Shown here in pieces: positions 36,330 to 48,534 of a DNA stretch of 64,000 nucleotides. Both the position numbers and the translations under genes were made by a program. Within the stretch, counting starts at the first letter, position 1. Every line of letters starts with the position of its first letter. The DNA comes from Glandiceps talaboti (Eukaryota; Hemichordata; Enteropneusta; Spengelidae): NCBI RefSeq assembly GCF_964340395.1, contig NC_135555.1:22790225-22854224 (forward strand). Direction: 5' to 3'. The notes beneath the pieces are model-generated. The model was given only the letters and a program-made list of their open reading frames with translations, was not told where the DNA came from and ran no database searches.

Positions 36330-37080
36330 AAGTATTTGATTGAGTTAAATGTTAATAATAACTTAGTTCTTTGGATCGGTGACTCTCGTAAGGATAGACC
36401 TCAGCGAGTTTGCGTTAATGGTTAAATGTCTGATGAAATTGTACTGAACGTTGGAGTCAGACAGCTTGTTAGAAATGAATGTTACAAATACAAAAGAATT
36501 AGTTGTAGCTGGATGATGTCCAATATGTTGGTACTCCATGACAATTCTCCTCGCGCCTAAAATCAGTTGTATCAGAGCTAACTAGCCTTAAGATTGGTGA
36601 GATTGATATCATTCCATCTTCTTCAGTTCGGAATCTAGTTGTGATTCTAAATAGCGATGGCGCCATGTCTAATCAAATTGGTCAGATATGTAGAAATGGT
36701 TATCATGTTGCACATAATTGGAAAGATTTGTTGACTTTTGGACAAAGCAACCACTGAAAAATTAATCTACGCATTTGTAACATCCTGCCTCGATTACTGT
36801 AATACTCTCTTGTACGGAATAACTAAAGTTCAAATTAACCGTCTACAGACTCTTCAAAATGTAGCTGCACGTCTTGTCAACTGCCCATGCAAGTTTGATT
36901 ACATCACTCCAGTACTTGTCAACTTGCACTGACTTCCAGTTTAAGTAAGGATCAAATTCAAAATTCTGGTAACCACTTTTAAAATAATAGATCATGCTCA
37001 ATTTCTGTATCTGATCGAACTAATTCGATTGTATGTTCCTACTACAGATCTTAGATTAACCTTAGATTGATTTTCAGATT
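36330..37080 (+). pseudogene. decayed non-LTR retrotransposon reverse transcriptase (CR1/L2/Jockey-like)
   Basis: Translated pieces in shifting frames match the order of a LINE reverse transcriptase. Near 36370-36470 is a W-x-DR-Q-R-V-x-VNG stretch of the palm region followed by a GV-Q signature. Near 36655-36735 is the segment leading into LDKATTEKLIYAFVTSCLDY (36733 onward), then CNTLLYGITKVQI, RLQTLQNVAARLV and ITPVLVNLH-LPV to about 36950. Stops and frame shifts separate these blocks, so the copy is dead. The family is inferred from the typical post-catalytic motif; no complete end or target duplication was found. Confidence 0.8.
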
Positions 37081-37156
37081 AATAATGATGACAGCACATA
37101 ATGTACATTCTAACCACTCAGTTACTTTTCACGTTGTCGCTGTCTTTCTTGTTCAG

Positions 37157-37365
37157 GAAAAAACAGTTTCAAAGTCAAAGTAAATGGCCGAAGTGTGTGG
37201 ACATTGTGCTTGGGGTATCCCGAAAAGCGTCGAGTATCTTCAAACAGAACTCTTGGAAAACGTTGTGGTCCGCTGTCAGAAGCAAATTTCGACCCCACCC
37301 CCCTCAAGACGAAGCAGACGGAAACAAAAATGATAGTAGGGCTATTGATTGCGATATTGTTGGTG
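37157..37365 (+). CDS. possible exon of a membrane receptor (low confidence)
   Basis: A pyrimidine-rich tract ending GTTCAG precedes this segment and GTATGA follows it. In the frame starting two bases in, it encodes about 69 residues with no stop. It ends in a hydrophobic stretch MIVGLLIAILLVV preceded by Thr/Lys-rich residues and an Asn-Arg-Thr glycosylation site, as in an extracellular juxtamembrane region entering a membrane helix. A different frame is open for 117 codons (37101-37454) but reads as unstructured sequence. Protein-kinase pieces lie downstream on the same strand, so a receptor-kinase gene is possible. It may equally be a chance open stretch. Confidence 0.3.
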
Positions 37366-39035
37366 GTATGATACCTTCAGGTGATCGTGTAAAAGAATCT
37401 CATGACTGTAAAAACAAAGTTTGTTGTCAAAGAACTTCACACATATTTCTTTAACACTTTTATGTGAAATTATTCGTTTTCATCAAATGTTGCATAATAC
37501 TAACCCGAGTTCCATGATGGTTACAATATTCCAATGAACTAAATGTTCAGAAAGTCATCTTTGTCTTAGAATGTCGACATCATAATTTTTTCTCCTTCAG
37601 TTTACAGATATACCCTTGTCCCTTACGACAGTTGGGAAATGGTTGATGTAATTTACAGTGGTAGTTTATATCTGTACATAAAGTTAAATATGACGTGAAA
37701 ATTACGTCGATGAAACGCATCAAACTTGGTCATGAATTGAAACTTGGTGATATTCATAATGAATTGACCTGTGGATTCTTAAATCGGGTCGACAAAAAGG
37801 TCACTGAACCAAAAACAAGCTGACCCCCCTATCACTTAATTCTAAAACATGATGATCCCCCATATATAATATTTTATCATGACTCGGTGTGGTTTGCTTG
37901 ACTGTCTTGCAAATACTTTATAAGATCCCAGGATAGCATTATCATAATTATAATTATTGACTACACAGGGTAAATATATTCCAAAAGGAGTTTAGTAGCA
38001 CCTTTGCAGTGAAAGGTAGGGGGAAAGCTTGAGAGGGGAATATGTACATCTCTTATGGGGGAAGGGTCCTAGGGGGTCTTCCCCTTGAAGCCCAGGAGGT
38101 TTTTAGAATAGGGTGAAAGTATTTAGGGAAAGTTTAATACCATTATGACTGTAAAAAGGTTGTTGGTGCATCTGATTGTTGATTGAATGCATGAATGACC
38201 TCTGGGGTGGGGTTTTCCCCCTGGCATATCTGGAGTTTTTTGCTTCTATTTAGGCAATATTTAGATTATTCATAGCCTGTGAGGTAATATTTCCAAGCTT
38301 CGAAAAGCTAATGTAAATGTAAGTTTCACATAAAAATGGGCCCATGACATTGTTATAGGGCACCAATATTGCATGCATAGTAAAGTCATCGGTATGTTAG
38401 AGAACTTTAGGTGGTCATACCTCGTGTATAATAGAAACTGGAATCTGATGAGATGTGGTGATTTGTGGTGTCAATAACATGTAGTTTCCAAAATAGAAAG
38501 TGTATTAATCTCTTCTGACAAGTTCAGAACAATTTAGATTATTAAACTTCTTTTATAAACTGTCTATGAAAATTACCATTACGAAACCTTCAAGTTCACT
38601 TTTGCCCCAAGTTACAATACAAGTGAAGCATTGATTGTGGAACAGCCAAGCATTTACATGACATGTTCTGTAACTAGTGTGGTAGCTAGGTAATACATGT
38701 ATATGTATAGGTATATATTGTTTGAACTAATAAGTAATACTATTAAAGAATTCATGTAAGAAACAGGGACAAGTTGAACAAATATTTACATGTACCACAT
38801 TTCAGATAAGGCTATATGCCATTGTAGAAAAGGATTTTTTTCTTCCATCACATTCCAAAACACAATGACCCCCCCCCATCCACAATTTCCAAAACAGCAT
38901 GACCCCCTACTGCTAATTTCAAAAACAGGGTGACCCCCTACAAATCCACCCCACCCCCCAGGCCAAAGAAACTGACTGGTCCCCTATAGCAACACAACCG
39001 CCGTTTATACTTCCTCAACTCCATTGCAGCGTATG
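37366..39035. other. no recognisable gene
   Basis: Intron-like AT-rich DNA with several C-rich tracts (near 38869-38880 and 38950-38960). No exon could be supported. Confidence 0.45.
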
Positions 39036-39225
39036 CATGCAAACACATATGAATCAAACGATTCGAATTGCGAACTCTATCCTACAGGTCCCCATTTATA
39101 CAACTGGGTTGACTCAGGCACAATCTAGAACTTACCCAAGGAGTTTAGCCATTCAGAAACAAACAGCAGCGATGAGGCTCAAACCTGTAACTTGTAGATT
39201 CAAAACCACTCGGCGACCCACATGA
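39036..39225 (-). mobile_element. tRNA-derived SINE
   Basis: On the minus strand the element starts GTGGGTCGCCGAGTGG (A-box-like), followed by GGTTTGAGCC (B-box-like, near 39180). The body contains CTCCTTGGGTAAGTTC and CAACCCAGTTGTATAAATGG (39080-39120 region), a block I recognise as common in SINE central domains of marine invertebrates. The pairing of tRNA promoter boxes with this block gives the call; the exact 3' end is uncertain. Confidence 0.6.
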
Positions 39226-39333
39226 CATTTTCCTGTCTTCAACTGGAAATGTGTCACGAATATCGTATCTACATGTGCGCCTAAATTTGATTAAATTTTG
39301 TACAATAACGGTTCATCATTATTCTCTCTTTAG

Positions 39334-39428
39334 GGATATCACTTGTGACGAAAGTGACAAGTTTACTCATTTGTACGGAGTAGCCACCAACATATTTACA
39401 GTATCCATATTTATGACATACATTTCTG
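39334..39428 (+). CDS. protein-kinase N-lobe exon, probably part of a broken gene
   Basis: Preceded by TTCTCTCTTTAG and followed by GTGAGA. The open frame encodes 31 residues ending HLYGVATNIFTVSIFMTYIS. A hydrophobic strand following a Leu-Tyr-Gly-Val-Ala motif is typical of beta-4/beta-5 and the hinge of kinase N-lobes. Both ends are phase 1. Together with the C-lobe exon at 40142 on the same strand it suggests one kinase gene. Whether this exon is still used is unknown. Confidence 0.5.
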
Positions 39429-39588
39429 GTGAGAAAACATTAGGTGATATAATCTATGACGAAAACTTACAATTGAGTTGGTGACCTGTGACCTTATGAC
39501 ATCATCAACATTTCATGAATATTGAATTTCATTTTCAAGATATGTGAAATGACAAATATGTATTTCGTTTCTTTTTTTGGACAAACAG

Positions 39589-39666
39589 GTTGACTACACT
39601 GTCAGAGTTCGGTTGGCCATACCAATTTTGAAGTCCCTTCCCAGAGAAGCCAGGTCTTTTCAAACA
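39589..39666 (+). CDS. possible exon between kinase lobes (low confidence)
   Basis: Bounded by GGACAAACAG and GTAAGTTGAG. It encodes exactly 26 codons in one open frame, containing VRVRLAIPILKSL, which could be helix alpha-E of a kinase. The phase does not join directly to the exon at 39334 (reading through gives an immediate stop), so another exon would be needed between them. Confidence 0.3.
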
Positions 39667-40141
39667 GTAAGTTGAGTTATACAGAGCAGTCTGCACATTG
39701 TGTTCGCGTCTTCTTCACATAATTGTGTTCAACCTCTTTCAAATTCACATCTCATCAAAGAGGGTGTTGTCACCAACAGTATCTTGTCTCTTGGCCTGAG
39801 CACAAAACAAAATTAAATGTTCACCTGACTATCCTATTTTTTGAACTCATGTTTATCGGAAACGAACTTGTGTGTTGTTTTTGCCCAATTCAGCAAACAA
39901 TTAATTCGGGTTTTGTTTGTAAATTATTGGTAAAATTGAGACATTTGGTTTATAAAATATCCGAAAGCGACCTTTCTATTTAAAAATGACGCCTAAATCA
40001 TGATTAGCAATTGCGTATCTGTAAGTTGAGAACTACTGTATATATCAAATATTAACAGAAAAAAAGTGGGAAATACAGAAGAAAGACACGGTACCGTTTG
40101 AAGATTTGGTTGAACAACATTTGTGTATTCACGATTTACAG

Positions 40142-40559
40142 GTTGATGGTGTCAAATTGACGCTATGTGATTTTGGATTTTCTGGTTGTATTGGATAAAC
40201 CGATAATATTGGTAATGGAACAATGCAATACGTGGCGCCTGAAGCAGTCCTGATAATGTGTGAAACTTTACAGCCATCGCTTGACATATGGTCGATAGCA
40301 GCAACTATTATAGAAATGTTTATAGTAGACCTGCCATGGCCACAAATTAAAGATGGCGATGATATTGAAGTCATATTTGACCATTTTACTCAAGAAATAT
40401 TCTAATGTACACCTCACTGGATTCAACCAAATTGATGGTTATACCTTGGTCGAGATACTAGAGTCATGTTTATATACCCCTAACATGAGAGCAGGTCTGG
40501 GAGAATTAATTCAGAAGTTTGAAAAGTTAATTGTCGAGTATGAGGATGAACAAGATTAA
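40142..40559 (+). pseudogene. protein-kinase C-lobe, terminal exon with a stop and a frameshift
   Basis: After an acceptor-like ATTTACAG the frame reads VDGVKLTLCDFGFSG, with the DFG magnesium-binding motif. An in-frame TAA at 40196 follows, then GTMQYVAPE (the APE motif, about 40212-40245) and LDIWSIAATIIEMF of helix alpha-F, up to a second stop at 40403. The remaining C-lobe (ESCLYTPNMRAGLGELI) continues in another frame to a stop at 40557-40559. The HRD catalytic loop is absent here and should lie in an upstream exon. Two lesions in 420 bp indicate a pseudogene, although uncorrected assembly errors could explain one of them. The family resembles MAP3K-like kinases only loosely. Confidence 0.7.
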
Positions 40560-40719
40560 CAGAATTATTTGTGTTTAAATTTTGAGACTTTATTGTAGTT
40601 AAAGTAATAAAGATTAATTTGTAACGTTTTTATTGTAATTTTGATGGACTGTGTATCAATTCTTGTCATGTCAAGAAACTGGTTTAATACCATTGATGAT
40701 GTTTCATAAAATCACCATC

Positions 40720-40764
40720 TGTGTGTGTGTGTGTCTGTGTGTGTGTGTGGATGGATGGATGGAT
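40720..40764. repeat. GT microsatellite followed by GGAT repeat
   Basis: A GTGTGT tract with one CT interruption, then four GGAT units. Confidence 0.9.
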
Positions 40765-41172
40765 GACTGCAAGATGGATGCATGGATAAACGCATGCATG
40801 CATTGATTACGGACTAGCAGTTTTCCATAAGGACCAGCAGCATTATGCTACCTGTCGGTCTTTATGACCAGTAGTCGTTTTCCTTTAATTTCACACACTG
40901 ACTGGAAATGGAGCTTGATATGTAGACTTAGATAGAAGGATAGCTGACTTAGGGATTCTCTTTTAACCTGAGATAGAATTTGACTACCTAGGCACATCAT
41001 CTTGGGTTGATGCCACAACTTCTGCTTCATATATGATTCACGCATTAATCTTGGTGCCAGTGAGAATAAGTCAACGTTCTTGTTCTATTTTGACTCTCGA
41101 GTAAGATATAAAATGCTATGACAGGTACTTAGAATTGAGTAGTAGAGGGGAAGTCAAATTGTGATTATAAAT
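40765..41172. other. no recognisable gene
   Basis: Intergenic sequence between the kinase remnant and the 3' end of the minus-strand LINE. The short minus-strand open frame 40848-41045 has no family features. Confidence 0.5.
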
Positions 41173-41829
41173 AGTAGTAGTAATAATAATAATACTTTTT
41201 TATTCACCAATATAATAAAAATTACTTAAAATTAAACTAGATACATATACAGAATACATGGCAGAGTGGATCAAGAAATAGCAAAGCTAGTCAAACTTGT
41301 ATCCCCTTAGTGACTAACAAGCATACTCTTACTTTTAGGTGTATATATACAACATTACAGATTGCTATAAGAACTATCACAAATAAGAAACATTTAAAAA
41401 AAGACAAAGCACAACAAACAACAATGGAACAGTAAAATTGATACACATACAATTTCCACTATCAATTTACGAAAAGTTGTACATGACATTACAGTTATAC
41501 ATATTCTGAGAATACATGTAACAGCTTTTTAACTGTCTTTTTTAAAAATTTATGCATGAACCAATAGACTGAATCTCAACAGGCAGATTATTCCAGGCTT
41601 TGACGCCAGAGTATGAAATGGAAGATTGACCAAATGTTGTATGATTATATTCTAGAAAAAGTTTACGACTATGTCTTTGTCTTGTATCATAGGGATGATC
41701 TATAAGAGTAAAGTAATCTGTAATAGAGTGTGCAGACTTGTGATACATCAGATTATGTATAAAAGAGCTAACTTTAAATCTGTAAAGTTTGAAAATATTA
41801 AGGATTAGTGGAATAGGTATTTTCAACAT
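41173..41829 (-). mobile_element. 5'-truncated non-LTR retrotransposon (LINE 3' end)
   Basis: The minus strand encodes the C-terminal part of a LINE reverse transcriptase: FKVSSFIHNLMYH, DHPYDTRQRHSRKLF, then SISYSGVKAWNNLPVEI (41542-41829). This is the terminal region following the polymerase in Jockey/CR1-like elements. The frame stops at 41542, where a one-base shift would enter the usual Lys/Leu-rich tail. The 3' noncoding part runs down to a short ATT/AAT trinucleotide repeat at 41173-41196, a typical LINE tail. The 5' truncation abuts a MITE copy at about 41826. Confidence 0.8.
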
Positions 41830-42346
41830 TTGCTATGGTGGCGCTCTACTTCCTGTCTGTATGTATCTTGGGGGTATACATGGTATAGGTTACTTGTTGC
41901 TTTCCTCAATGTCTGAACAATATGAAAAATATCCCTGATTTACACTTCTATAGTCGATTTTCCGGTTCCAAGATGCATTGCACGAGAGGACGTCGCTTAT
42001 GTTGTTAGATTTAGTCTTTATTACATTTGAAATAACATTTTCATCAGGAAATGATGGTAAGACATGTTGACCTCTTTAATTATGGGTGATTTTACAGAAC
42101 AAAGACTGAATGCCATCGATGACAGAGTTGGATTTTACTGGAAAACCCAGGGTATGGTCAGGTGACAATCATCCCCCTCATTAGCGCGTGCAAACCCCAC
42201 CTGTGCATACAGAATACATGGCATTGTATAGAGAGACGCGCAATGAATCTTGGAACTGGTAACAGGTCCATTGGATGATAACCCCAATTTGAGTGAGGGC
42301 GCTGTATTTTCAATTTCCTGTTTGCAGTCTGGAATGGCCTATTGAG
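41826..42346. mobile_element. MITE relative, rearranged copy
   Basis: The left part (TTTGCTATGGTGGCGCTCTA through AATATCCCTGATTTACACTT) and the right part (CCCCAATTTGAGTGAGGGCG through TGGAATGGCCTATT) match the two halves of the element at 43640-43906. About 270 bp of other sequence lies between them, so this copy is interrupted or chimeric. Confidence 0.6.
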
Positions 42347-42480
42347 ATTGCATGTACCACTGATGTTAGTGAGTAGTGTGCAAAAAATCAAAGAAGTTAA
42401 AAGTACTTCTGAGAATGTCGAACCACAGCATACAAAAAATAAAACAAAAAAAGAAAACCGACATTTGTTATACAAATGAG

Positions 42481-42565
42481 TTTATTGAATATTTCAGTGA
42501 CAAGAAACAGACAAATTTTGAAATATACACAGTATTATATCATTCAACCTTTTCATAAATTTATT
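42481..42565 (-). promoter_or_regulatory. candidate polyadenylation signals for the EF-hand gene
   Basis: AATAAA occurs on the minus strand at 42565-42560 and 42486-42481, about 420 and 500 bp beyond the stop codon. Either could end the transcript. Position and hexamer are the only evidence. Confidence 0.35.
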
Positions 42566-42983
42566 ACATTGTCTTTAATATATGTCTAAAAAACAGCTAA
42601 ACCACCAAAAACACACAATATTTTCTTCCATAGTGTCAGTTTCATGGTATGATATATTTCGGATGAATGAGTCAGCTGATAGGATATATAGCATGTGTTG
42701 TCTATTAATAACACATAGAGTAGTAGCACATTAAAATACAAACATTTGTTCTGGTTTAAAGCCACTGAAATTATGAAACAAACAAAATAAAAAGTCCTGT
42801 TCAATTTTTTCTTCTTATATATACATACAGTCTTCAAAAAATATCCTGCACAATGGTCTTTGCATATCAATTTATGGACGATTTGATAATTTGTAAATGT
42901 GTGATTATATGGATGGACTTTTCGACAACCTGGTAATACACATTTTTTGTGATAATTCAGAAAGTACTTTTTTCTTTTCTGGT

Positions 42984-43235
42984 TTATGGTTTTCTCCACT
43001 CAAACTTAGCTAACGGATAAATAGCATCACAGAAAGCGATGTAATTAACGTCGTCTTTGTCGCCGATTTTAACATGGAACTGTTCATATAGAAGTTGGAA
43101 TTCTCTTTCGCTGACTAAACTGTTGAGCTCCAGTTCACTGAGGACACGTCTGAATTGGGATCTAGAGACTGTACCGTTATGTACGCGGTCATAATCTTCA
43201 AACAGTGGGAACAACTGCATACTCCTTGTACGAAC
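42984..43235 (-). CDS. EF-hand gene terminal exon
   Basis: Acceptor TTTGGTAG at 43238-43236. It holds 83 codons and TAA, starting in phase 0. It carries module 8: LFEDYDRVHNGTVSRSQFRR followed by an even half ending DVNYIAFCDAIYPLAKF. The protein ends WRKP. The final hydrophobic and aromatic residues look like a conserved C-terminus rather than a tail. Confidence 0.85.
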   Translation of the reverse strand, partial: VRTRSMQLFPLFEDYDRVHNGTVSRSQFRRVLSELELNSLVSEREFQLLYEQFHVKIGDKDDVNYIAFCDAIYPLAKFEWRKP

Positions 43236-46200
43236 CTACCAAATATACAAAACAAAGGATTGATTTTAGATGCATGTAGGCTGAGCAAGATAATTAATAA
43301 AATATGCTCTGCACTTTGATATATTTTCTATTATATCATACAGGAGCCAAGATGTGGGATATATACTCTGGTCGTTCTACATCACGAGAATGCATGTCTA
43401 TGTCACTAGTTCTGCTGTGTTCAAAATATGAGTCAAAAAGTTCAAAATTGCTTTCCTAATTGATTGTGTCAGATGCAGGTATCATGTGTCGACAGAACAA
43501 AAAAAGAATAAATGACAATACAAGTAGGTGGTAAATAACAAAATTTTGACCAGTTCCCTACATCAGATTTTAATGAGATTGATTTGCACCCAGACTGCAG
43601 CTGTACTAGGCAAATGAGATAACCACTCCCCAACTGATAATACGCCTTTCCAAAAATTTGCCATGGTGTGCTCTACTTCCTGTGTGTGTACCTTGGGGGT
43701 ATACATGGTATAGGTTACTCGGTTAATCATAGAGCACTGCTGCTTTCCTTGATGTCTGAACAATATGAAAAAATCCCTGATTTACATTTCTACAGAATAC
43801 CAAGGGATAAAGTTCTTAATAACCAGTACTATGAGGTGATGATACGCTCAATATGAGCGAGGGCGCTGTATTATCTATTTCCTGTTTGCAATCTGGAATG
43901 GCCTATTAACCATTAATTAAATTGATTACATACCCTATTAGCTAATCTTTCCAGTGTCTGCTGCAAGCACATTTTTTCTTCCGGAGGGAGAACATTCTGT
44001 TCCACTTCTACGGGTACACGGTATTGTTGTGGTGTTAACAACAGTGCCTTCTCTAAATTCTTCACGGTAAAGATGCCTTCTATCTCATCATTGAATTTCA
44101 AGTATTCCACATAGTTGGGATCTACTGGAGACTGGAAACTGAAGGAGTAGAGATGAATAGCGATTAATTGTCAGTATTGTAACTTATTGCATTAAGAATT
44201 TACCATGCTTGGGGTAATGGGTGGCTGAGTGGTTAAACCACTTGCCTCTTATCACTGCGGCCGGGGTTCGATCCCATTCAGGGTTTGATTAAATTTACCA
44301 CACTGTAAGAAGAGTGTCGTTCAGTTTGACTCTACCGAACAACGCAGGCTTTCCTCAGGTACTCTGGTTTACTCCTACATTAACACTGAACCCATGAGGG
44401 ATGGCCCTCACTGGACTTCTTGGGAGACAAGTGTTTATATACTTAGATGTTTATGATATCGATGGTCTATCTATTCACTACTTGAAGGTCCTTAATGATT
44501 TCAATGATGAACGTTTCAATGATGTTCGTGTTACGTACGACTGTGCATTCGTCACTATTTTAGATGTCTTAGTTTGTTGTCTTGACCAATCAGATCTCTT
44601 GATTTGCACCATCAATATACTGGTATAATATAATGCCATTTACTAGTATTTCATTTTGCCAGCCATCGACAAAATCAGAGAATGTTGAAGGTATAGTTGA
44701 AATGAAGTTGAAACGTGAATTTTTATAAAGGAGGGCACTCTGATGAGCAATATTCACATGAAGTTTGTTGTTCATAACCTCACTGGATCAACTGTAGCAA
44801 TGTTAGTCTATGTATAAGGTACCCAGTGACAGAGCACCCTCACTCATCTATAGTGTAGTTGGAGTTAAACATTGAGCATACTTACGCTTGTTCAAGAATG
44901 GCGACCTCTGACCCCTTTAAACCAAGATTGGCAGGATCCAAAGCACGACGGAATGTCTCCTTCTTCATGCGTCCTGTACGAAGTTTGTCGTAATCACGTA
45001 GGAATTCCAAAATACGAATCCTCTCTTTCATCACCTGAGAAAATAAGAACAGATGTTAGAATTTTCAGAAATCATGTCAAATGATAGACTTGAATTATTT
45101 TAAATATCCAAGTTCAATCATAATGTACATAACAACTGCCGACATCAGACCGTGGACAAACGGAAACTGTTACAAACAGGGAAAGTAAACAAATGAATTG
45201 GATTAATAATACTTGGCACAGCATGTTGGAACAGCAGAGACTTGTATTACATTTCATGGTTTAATAAGAACAGTTTTATGGCCTCTTTATGTGTATGTGA
45301 TTTGTTTGTGAACATAAACTATTGCCAGTTATGTGACATGGCCATAAAATTGTATTTATTGGTTAGAATTTTGAGATTGATTAACAAAGACATGATGTTA
45401 ATGACTGTGTGGGTGGCTGTGAATGAATTTTAAATTTCATCTCATGCATCTCAGGACTTCTAGAGTAACAACTTTGACATACTGTGAGTGGAGGTGTAAA
45501 TGGTAACGATACTGTATAGGAACTAGACTGTGAGTGGAGGTGTAAATGGTAACGATACTGTATAGGAACTAGACTGTGAGTGGAGGTGTAAATGGAAACA
45601 ATACTGTATAGGAACTAGACTATATCATACTGGAAAAAAATGGTGTACATCATGTAAATTGAGCTTGTGGAAGTTTTCAAGAAAAAAAATGACAGGTTCA
45701 TTTACTCTTAAATAGTAGTCCCTGTTGTATTAATACTAATACCAAAATATTAAGATATAAGTTATAACACAGACTGATATTTTTATAGTTCATGTATTAA
45801 TTTGCAGGAACTTCATTTTGTCAGTTTGTTGCTGATTTCACTCACCTTGGACTTGATTTTGGTGAGAACACTGTCGACGTCTGTGCATGCATTCTTCTCT
45901 AGATTAACCACTCTACTGTTGACAGCGTGTAGTTCAACCAATCTTTCCTGATACTTCATGTCTTGTTTGACACCTGGTTGTAACTCTTCTAAGAACCTCA
46001 AATAATTAAACCCAAAATTATCTGCAAATTTCATTTCCAAAGCAATCATTTCATCTTCTGTTGCGGTGAGGCTGAGATACGTCAAACACTGACGAAATTG
46101 TGAGTTGGTCACGTGGCCGCGATTATGACGATCGAAGTCCTGGAAACAAGGCTTTGCGAGAACTCGTCGTTGCATGGCTCTCCATTACGTTGTCTACGAT

Positions 46201-48499
46201 TGAAACCACCATTCCATCGACGTTGTTCCAGTTTGTTGTACCAGGTTTATCCATTAAGAAGGTGTCTTGTGTAGGAACTTCGTTTGTTGGGGTCTTCTCT
46301 AAGTTTGGCTCAACTTGAGTAAACACTGGTAATAGATAAAAAGATCCACAAACCATAAATCCTACTTAAGCAACACAGGAAACAGTATTTTTCTGTTTTA
46401 ACCAAGTGTTGACATACATTTAGCTTTATCCAAGGAATTCAAAATAAGTTTGACAACTTCTCATTTTGATATAAACGCTGATTTCTAAATATCAAATTTG
46501 AATCAAAACACTAATGAAAAATGAAGTTACTAATTATTAGTTCGGTATTCACAGAACATCAAATTTTTATTTTCATGTACATTAATTTGATAAAAGACAA
46601 CTAATTTTGAATAAATTATGACATTTATAAGACACAAATATTTCTCTGTAATTAATGCGATCTAGCAAGTTGGTCAAATACAGTTTTAATAATAACAATA
46701 GAGTGAATTTATAATGTGCCTGTTTTTTGAAGAGCTCCAGTTGCAGACACAGAACTACTAACAGAATGAGAGGATACAGAGAGACAATTTGAAAATATGG
46801 TAAGGATGCAGAGAGAAGTGTGTAAGTGAGTGAGAGTTAAGATTGAAATGGGTAGGTTTTAAGGGCAGAGTGGAAGGAAGACTTAGAGTTAGAGTGACAA
46901 AGAGCGAAGACTTCAAAACTGAAGCAGTGTAAGAAAGGGAACGCTCACCGAGCTTCTTTAGTGACAAAAATTGCAATCTATTTTTCATCTTGATGTAAAA
47001 GCCCACATTAGATTAGGATTTTTAAGTTTTTCACTTTAGTACAGTCACTATAGAAATCTTATATCATATTATTATTACTTTTCAATATCTTAAAGGCCTA
47101 TGTTTCAATCCTAGGCCATCACATCAGTGTTAATTATCTTAATGAGGATTAATTGAGATCATTCTTTTGTTCTAGACCAACTTTTTGAGGCAAAAAAAAT
47201 AATTTTCAAACCTAAATTCAAATCCTACTTTGCAGTGGGCCTTTACACATCTAAACGAAAAATATATTGCAATTTTTTTTAACATTACATGGACACTGTT
47301 GCTATAGTTACCTGTGTCGACATCTACTGAAGTTTGGCCAGAGTACTCTACCGGGGTGTTTAGGATCATTATAGTAAGCACACAGAGCAAGAAACTCTGC
47401 CTCGGACAAGTTACTCAAACCCATGGCTGTTAGACCAATACGGAAACGGGTCTGTGAGATTGAACCATTGCGTAGCGGATCAAAGTCTTGGAAGTATTCA
47501 TTCACCTGAAAGATAACGAAGAATTAGTAAATAAAAAATACCACATAAATAACGTCATACTAAAGTACATATATCTATCACACATTTTGATTTTAGTATC
47601 CGGTAGGTTTTTTTCCAGTGTACAAGTGTGTATATATTTTTTATGTAAACATGTACACATTATTTTCTTGTGTACAAGTTTATACATTGTTTTCTAGTGT
47701 ACAAGTATGTATATTTTTTCAAGTATACAAATGTATACATTTTCTAATGTAAAAGTTTCACTTTGTACAGAGGCTGGTACTTGTTTTCAACCACACAGTG
47801 TGCCCTCTAATGATAGCTAAAATTTGTTGTTGTGAGTCAAAATGAGAAAAACCGAGATTTCTTGTGAGTCACCACATAGTATAAAGAGATAGGGGAATGC
47901 CAAATTTTGGTTCGTCACTAGATATTGTGTGCATCAGTGGCGTGTCAAATTGGCTGAGAGGACACACTAATCACACATACATGTATGTTTGTACCTTGAA
48001 TTTTTTTCCCTTCTTTTGCAGTGAACCATCACTTAGCCCACCAGTGTACTGGTGTACCTACCACCGTTCCTTTTTACATCTTAGATAAAAAAAATAAAGT
48101 ACATGTTCCTACCCAGATCCTATTAACTAATGAATGATGTCGTATTCTGCCTAAAACTTCTTCAAAGTTGACTTTACTGATATCAACAGGTTTCTTGGTC
48201 ACAACAGAAGCATCTCCTGCATCTTTCATTTCATCACTTCCAATAGTAAAGCCAACAAACTCTGCAATAAAATAGACAATGTATAACAATCATTAACAAA
48301 AAATATGAGTGTGGCAGACAAATCTCAAATTTAAAGTTTAAAGGACTATGTTTCAATCCCAGGTCATTGCATTAGTGTTATCTTAATAAAGTTTGCATGA
48401 GTTTTTGGGTAAGGAACACAATTTGAAAATGAATTATAGAAAGAAAACAAATTAACTTATCATAGTGAAGAAATCATTTTTTTTTACCCTTTCTTCTTC

Positions 48500-48534
<35 letters not shown>

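Noticed and set aside
42586-42999. 137-codon minus-strand open frame
   Set aside because: It starts at a non-ATG codon, overlaps the end of the EF-hand gene in another frame, and lies in its 3' untranslated region with Lys/Tyr-rich composition of AT-rich DNA.
44221-44290. Possible tRNA gene
   Set aside because: A and B boxes are present but no closing acceptor stem; the following SINE body shows it is a retroposon head.
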